Assembly: GCA_009602725.1 (NCBI GenBank)
Contig: WELB01000004.1
Location: forward strand, 854,174-864,502
DNA length: 10,329 nucleotides
DNA from: Spirogloea muscicola
Lineage: Eukaryota; Streptophyta; Zygnematophyceae; Spirogloeales; Spirogloeaceae
Direction of reading: 5' to 3'
The translations under genes were made by a program, and so were the position numbers. Shown one piece after another: positions 7,301 to 10,329 of the stretch (within the stretch, counting starts at the first letter, position 1; the number at the start of each line of letters is the position of its first letter). The notes beneath the pieces are model-generated. The model was not told the DNA's origin and searched no databases. It worked only from the letters and a program-made list of their open reading frames with translations.

Positions 7301-9752
7301 GCTCGCTCAGCGCTACCTTCGAACTGGAAGCTCTTGTGATTACGGGTAGGGTTTCCGGTTCAACAGCATGGCGTCACTCAGCTTTGCCCTGCTACTGGTC
7401 TTGTCAAAGACCCATGTGCTAATACTACCCAAGGAGCATGGCGGTGCAGGCGATTGTTACGAGGCCGGGGACCGAGGAAGCCAGGAGCCCCCAAGGGGTT
7501 TGCAACTACGCCTTGGGGTGAAGGATGAGCCGCACCTGGTGGACACGATAGTGATGGCAAATCTTGGCTACTTCCAGCTCAAGGCTGCGCCTGGTCTTTG
7601 GCTCCTCTCACTTGCCCCTGTACGCAAACCCCTCTTCCCACCTGATATCCCATTCCCTCAGGCCTTTGACCTGAAGACTGCAACTTTGTATGCTGCGTCA
7701 TGGTGCCACCGCACCATTTCTGAGCCTCGAGGTGTCCTGTGCTTAGGGGCGCTCCACGGAGTTGTACGAATTGGTGGGTGGTCAAGAGGGGAATCTCCAG
7801 AGCATCCACCTGGCGACCTTGAGAAAAATGGACGTGCACCTACATGTGCGCAAGCGGCCTGGATATGAAGTGGAGGAGCTTCTGCAAGACGAGGCGGCCC
7901 CTGTGGCCTCTGAGGCTGGTGATGCCGAGGCAGCAGGTTCTGGTCAAGCGGTACGCTTTCTGACGACTCTGCCAGACATGCTCCAGCAAAGCCTGCTCTA
8001 GTCAAAGTGGTAGGGTGACTGATAGGATCGCGGGTGGGGGCCTCTCTTACAGGCAGGCCCAGATGGAGAGGCCAGGTCTCTCTGGGGCTCCGTCTTCAAT
8101 GCTTTTGGCCCTGGCAAGCCGGCAGTCGCCACACGGGGTCTTTCGTCCACGCCACAGGCAAGCAACCTCGTAGAGTCCTGATATTGCTGGAGCCCCATCT
8201 GTCGACCTTAGCCTTCTCTCTTAGCCCAACCCCCTCTCCAAGACCTTGTGCAGGCTGAGGTGGGCGACTTTGGCAGGGGAGTCGCGCGTAGGGGGGGCAC
8301 TGTGAACATATTCTCAATCGCCAGTGGCCATCTGTGAGCTTCGCAGCTTCTGCTGGAGCATCATATGCAATGAGCACCCCTCGCCTATTACTCCTACTTG
8401 TGACCCCCGTGTGCATCTGCCCCTGTGCTCAGGTATGAGCGCTTCACTCGCATCATGATTCTGTCTGTGTTAAGCCACACAAGGAGGCCAGTGAAGTTTT
8501 GGTTCATCAAGAATTATCTCTCTCCGCAATTCAAGGACGTACTTCCACTTATGGCGCGAGAGTATGGTTTCGATTTTGAGCTGGTTACCTACAAGTGGCC
8601 GTCCTGGCTGCACAAGCAGACTGAGAAGCAGCGACTTATCTGGGCCTACAAGATCCTCTTCCTGGACGTCCTCTTTCCCCTATCTCTGAAGAAGGTATGC
8701 TGTACGAGGGCATGCATCACCAAGAGACTGGCCAGTTGTCTACTTATGGAGCCGGCCTTACTGTTCTTTCCTGGGGTCCCGGGAGGTCCCAGGTGATATT
8801 TTGCGATGCTGACCAGATCATCCGGGTAGACATGGGCGTGCTCTACGACATGGACCTCCATGGTTGCCCTTTTGCATACACGCCCATGTGCGACAACAAC
8901 AAGGAGATGGACGGCTATCGCTTCTGGAAGCAGGGCTTTTGGAAGGATCACCTTCAGGGCAAGCCTTACCACATCAGGTAGGCACCCGTCGGCATCCTCT
9001 CTGAGCAGGAACTGGCAGCTGTTTCCGCCGATCCGCATGCTCAGGTGAGGACCGCATCTCCCCGTGGCATGGCTGATAGTAGGTAGCGCACTGCATCGGT
9101 GCAGTGCTCTGTACGTGGTGGATCTGGTGAAGTTTCGGTCCATGGCAGCCGGCGATCGCCTCCGCGTGTTTTATGAGAGCCTCAGTCGCGACCCCAACTC
9201 GCTGGCCAACCTGGACCAGGACCTGCCCAACTACGCGCAGCATGTTGTCCCAATACACAGCCTTCCGCAGGAGTGGCTGTGGTGCGAGTCGTGGTGTGGG
9301 AATGAGACCAAGAGCACGGCGAAGACCATCGACCTGTGCAACAACCCCATGACCAAGGAGCCCAAGCTGGAGGTCTGGCCACCCTCCCAGCCCTGTACCT
9401 CGCTTTGGCAAGCGTGGTGGGCAGCGGGGCGCTTCTCCCTGAGGTTCTTGGGTGGGTACCAGGGTGTTTGCTGACTGCGTGGGCAAGGGGACGGGTGGTG
9501 GGTCAGGGGGCGCGGCGGATCGTGGCAGAGTGGACGACGCTAGACGAGGAGCAGCGGCGGTTTGTGGAGCGGGTGCTGGGGCGAAGCGGGGGCGGGGGCG
9601 AGGTCGGGGAGGAGAGCGGGAGTGCGGCGCGGCTGGCGGAGGATGTGGAGGCAGAGGCGGAGCTGGAGCGGGACGCCAGGGCGGCGGCGGAGGAGGAGGA
9701 GGAGGAGGGGGGAGGGGGAGGGGGGGCGAGCGGCGGGCGGACGGAGTTGTGA
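1..9752 (+). CDS. UGGT: UDP-glucose:glycoprotein glucosyltransferase, 35-exon gene, 5' partial
   Basis: UGGT recognises misfolded N-glycoproteins in the ER lumen and transfers glucose from UDP-glucose back to their high-mannose glycan, returning them to the calnexin/calreticulin cycle. The gene is split into 35 exons whose coordinates are given in the domain entries below. Joined, they give 1645 residues before TGA at 9750-9752, within the family's usual 1500-1700. Seen directly: [102 protein letters not shown] and LDQDLPN, in family order. The start codon lies left of the window: there is no ATG or acceptor AG in bases 1-50, and the frame stays open to the edge. The family call is near certain. 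Individual splice sites are inferred from phase and from remembered family similarity, without transcripts; most are firm, and the doubtful ones are listed separately. Confidence 0.96.
1414..1450 (+). repeat. G-rich tract in intron 4
   Basis: Four or more runs of three to eight G separated by one to six bases lie on the sense strand inside intron 4 (1377-1620). The pattern is that of a potential G-quadruplex, in DNA or in the pre-mRNA. It may also be simple low-complexity drift. Confidence 0.7.
1621..4571 (+). other. UGGT: UGGT exons 5-15: middle thioredoxin-like folding-sensor domains
   Basis: Exons 1621-1697, 1886-1985, 2199-2311, 2457-2572, 2705-2762, 2879-3037, 3298-3396, 3551-3694, 3855-3923, 4130-4224 and 4397-4571 encode residues of about 281-682. 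Anchors in order: FNFQHLLERKAHL with [11 protein letters not shown] (exons 5-6); [20 protein letters not shown] across the exon 6/7 junction; [13 protein letters not shown] (7); [19 protein letters not shown] (8); [15 protein letters not shown] (9); [18 protein letters not shown] (10); [20 protein letters not shown] (11); [20 protein letters not shown] (13); [19 protein letters not shown] (15). From known UGGT structures this covers the second thioredoxin-like domain and flanking segments, which help form the central cavity that binds misfolded clients. Exon 15 ends at 4571 (donor gtatgt) rather than 4569, because only 4571 matches the phase of exon 16. Confidence 0.88.
4677..6293 (+). other. 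UGGT: UGGT exons 16-22: third thioredoxin-like region and start of beta-sandwich
   Basis: Exons 4677-4817, 4915-5011, 5190-5284, 5445-5578, 5690-5858, 5981-6049 and 6151-6293 encode residues of about 683-965. Anchors: [16 protein letters not shown] and SAVTRYNAK (16), [12 protein letters not shown] (17/18), [20 protein letters not shown] (18), [10 protein letters not shown] and [12 protein letters not shown] (19), [17 protein letters not shown] (20), SGLITNGR (21) and [20 protein letters not shown] (22/23). Exon 19 reads [18 protein letters not shown] in only one of its frames; I chose its limits by phase, and its flanking variable sequence makes them slightly less sure. Exon 22 has a tandem acceptor (cagcag at 6145-6150), so one residue may vary. 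It ends at a GC donor, described separately. Domain limits come from comparison with known UGGT structures and are approximate. Confidence 0.84.
5378..5420 (+). repeat. imperfect inverted repeat in intron 18
   Basis: CCACTACA at 5388-5395 pairs with TGTAGTGG at 5407-5414, leaving an 11-base loop. The stem extends outward after an asymmetric bulge by GGCAG at 5378-5382 with CTGCC at 5416-5420. It sits about 25 bases before the exon 19 acceptor. The loop side contains TGTAA (5402-5406), the usual green-algal poly(A) motif, here inside an intron. Confidence 0.6.
6294..6381 (+). other. GC-AG intron (intron 22)
   Basis: Exon 22 ends ACA AG and is followed by GCAAGC, a close match to the consensus of GC donors. 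The acceptor is gatctgcag ending at 6381. This splice gives [18 protein letters not shown], matching the family spacing of the LTS motif exactly as I recall it from plant UGGT. A GT donor at 6312 (CC|GTAAAG) would also keep frame but adds six residues inside a conserved stretch. Confidence 0.75.
6382..7950 (+). other. UGGT: UGGT exons 23-29: beta-sandwich region
   Basis: Exons 6382-6483, 6590-6737, 6888-6944, 7027-7157, 7260-7345, 7450-7619 and 7747-7950 encode residues of about 965-1264. Anchors: [10 protein letters not shown] (23); [20 protein letters not shown] and LRVVLNPS (24); [15 protein letters not shown] (25); [20 protein letters not shown] (26); [12 protein letters not shown] and [10 protein letters not shown] (26-27); [20 protein letters not shown] and [20 protein letters not shown] (28); [12 protein letters not shown] (29). 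In the family these strands pack between the sensor domains and the catalytic domain. Exon 29 ends in an Ala/Glu/Gly-rich stretch leading into a variable linker. Exon 24 uses an unusual donor, gttgat at 6738, forced by the conserved join [13 protein letters not shown]. Intron 24 stays open in frame until TGA at 6876-6878, so retaining it would truncate the protein before the enzyme domain. Confidence 0.88.
8053..8157 (+). other. UGGT: UGGT exon 30: variable linker before the catalytic domain
   Basis: After acceptor ctcttacag, this exon reads about 35 residues including [18 protein letters not shown]. It joins the beta-sandwich to the GT24 domain, where plant UGGTs also carry a poorly conserved linker of similar kind. 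The 3' end is ambiguous: a GC donor (CAG|GCAAGC) at 8158 or a GT donor (CTC|GTAGAG) at 8170, both in frame with exon 31. I prefer the first on splice-site consensus. The linker is too variable for protein likeness to decide. Confidence 0.68.
8254..9560 (+). other. UGGT: UGGT exons 31-35 (start): GT24 catalytic domain
   Basis: Exons 8254-8333, 8433-8694, 8793-8977, 9105-9372 and the first part of 9507-9752 encode residues of about 1300-1582, a glycosyltransferase family 24 domain (GT-A fold, metal dependent, retaining). In order: [58 protein letters not shown] at about residues 1417-1421, supplying the DxD metal and nucleotide-sugar site; [39 protein letters not shown] at about 1510-1517, which carries a further conserved acidic motif; [39 protein letters not shown]. 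No catalytic motif is broken, so the enzyme should be active. Conservation is highest here and the exon limits are the firmest in the gene, although intron 34 has a weak donor (gtctgg). Confidence 0.95.
9561..9752 (+). other. UGGT: UGGT C-terminal acidic/Gly tail ending in RTEL
   Basis: After FVERVLG the protein turns low-complexity: a Gly/Ser/Glu stretch, then [18 protein letters not shown], six Glu, six Gly, and finally GGRTEL before TGA. The Glu/Gly part is encoded by GGA/GGG-type repeats at about 9684-9727. UGGTs are soluble ER-lumen proteins and usually end in a KDEL/HDEL-like retrieval signal. RTEL fits the last two positions but has Thr in place of the usual Asp, so retrieval is probable but unproven. 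The stop codon is unambiguous in this frame. Confidence 0.82.
9690..9727 (+). repeat. GGA/GGGGGA low-complexity repeat in coding sequence
   Basis: Six GGA-type units followed by G-runs split by single A bases. In frame they encode Glu6-Gly6 near the protein's end. Such tracts are prone to length change by slippage, and frame loss here would alter only the tail and the RTEL ending. Confidence 0.85.
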
Positions 9753-10329
9753 GTAGGAAAAGAGAGAATGCTGTGTGGCTCGTGGGGCCGTGTCCATGCT
9801 TGTCGGGCTGGCTACCTGCAGCTACGGCAAGAAGAAGGGGCCTGAAGAAGCCATGGCAGTACGGGGGGAGGGTGGAACCCGACAGCCCTGGCCACCATTG
9901 GAAGTTGCCACTTCGGCTTTCCCAGGCCCGTACCGTCGTGGGTGGAAGCGCGCGCTTTTGCCACAGTGCGGCTGCTGATGCACTGAGAGGAGGGGGGGGG
10001 GGTGCCAGCTCGAGCGGCGGGGGGGTCGGCGCGCGCGACGCCATTGGCGGGGCGCACCCCCGTGCTCCCGGCGGCCCGGGGGAAAAGGGAAAAGAGAAAG
10101 CGGCTGCTGATATGAAAGAATCGGCTGTGAAATGCCAGCCAGATGCATACAGGTGTTCATGACGGAGCCAAAGGCTAGGCAGACAGGGCGCCCTCAATAC
10201 CCCCGTGTCAGCAGTAAGAAGTCAGATGAGCTGAGGGGAGGAAGAGCAACCCCGCTGCGCAAGCCAGAGGCTGCTGCAAGGGCGCGACCAGCGCGGCGGT
10301 GCAAAGCAAGCGCTTGGGAGCGCTGCAGG
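9753..10329. other. 3' flank of UGGT; no gene supported
   Basis: This should hold the UGGT 3' untranslated region and then intergenic DNA. I see no TGTAA or AATAAA poly(A) motif, so the transcript end cannot be placed; it may lie beyond the window. There is an 11-G run at 9992-10002 and a 7-G run at 10019-10025. An ATTGG (reverse CCAAT) at 10043-10047 is followed by a GC-box-like GGCGGGGC, which could belong to a neighbouring promoter but is weak. Open frames here are Pro/Gly-rich products of base composition, and I recognise no protein family in them. Confidence 0.5.

Noticed and set aside
8974-10197. Long minus-strand open frame (407 codons), Pro-rich
   Set aside because: Its right half overlaps UGGT exons 34 and 35 antisense and its sequence is low-complexity Pro/Ser/Arg, which follows from the GC-rich repeats opposite. 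No family is recognisable.
1-10329. CRISPR array, tRNA, rRNA, transposase or prophage-like genes
   Set aside because: I saw no regularly spaced repeats, cloverleaf-like sequence, or mobile-element protein motifs on either strand.

Overview
The window holds essentially one gene on the + strand: an intron-dense nuclear gene for UDP-glucose:glycoprotein glucosyltransferase (UGGT), the folding sensor of the endoplasmic reticulum (ER). No single open frame shows it. I rebuilt it by joining 35 short exons separated by 34 introns of about 82-260 bases, choosing splice sites by reading phase and by likeness to the plant/green-algal UGGT protein as I remember it. The joined frame, from base 3 to the stop at 9750-9752, is 4938 nt: 1645 codons plus the stop, with every exon phase agreeing with the next. 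That closure is the strongest internal check on the model. The first exon runs off the left edge, so the start codon and most of the signal peptide lie upstream.

Organism: a eukaryote, most likely a green alga (Chlorophyta, perhaps Trebouxiophyceae). The protein is plant-like (for example CCWVD near the N terminus and [11 protein letters not shown] in the catalytic domain). The gene has very dense short introns, moderately high GC, and an apparent GC-AG intron. The clade is inference; the gene family is secure.

Layout: 1-1376, N-terminal thioredoxin-like part; 1621-6293, the remaining thioredoxin-like folding-sensor domains; 6382-7950, beta-sandwich region; 8053-8169, variable linker; 8254-9560, GT24 catalytic domain with the DAD metal site and the LDQDLPN motif; 9560-9752, Glu/Gly-rich tail ending in RTEL, a KDEL-like ending; 9753-10329, 3' flank with G-runs and no gene I can support.

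I see no evidence of a new biological system. The points worth a second look concern splicing: a GC-AG intron with an in-frame GT alternative, a second GC/GT donor pair in the linker, and a 36-nt, frame-preserving, well-bounded cryptic exon inside the catalytic domain. The unusual C-terminal tail, an intronic G-quadruplex-type tract and an intronic hairpin are lesser points.
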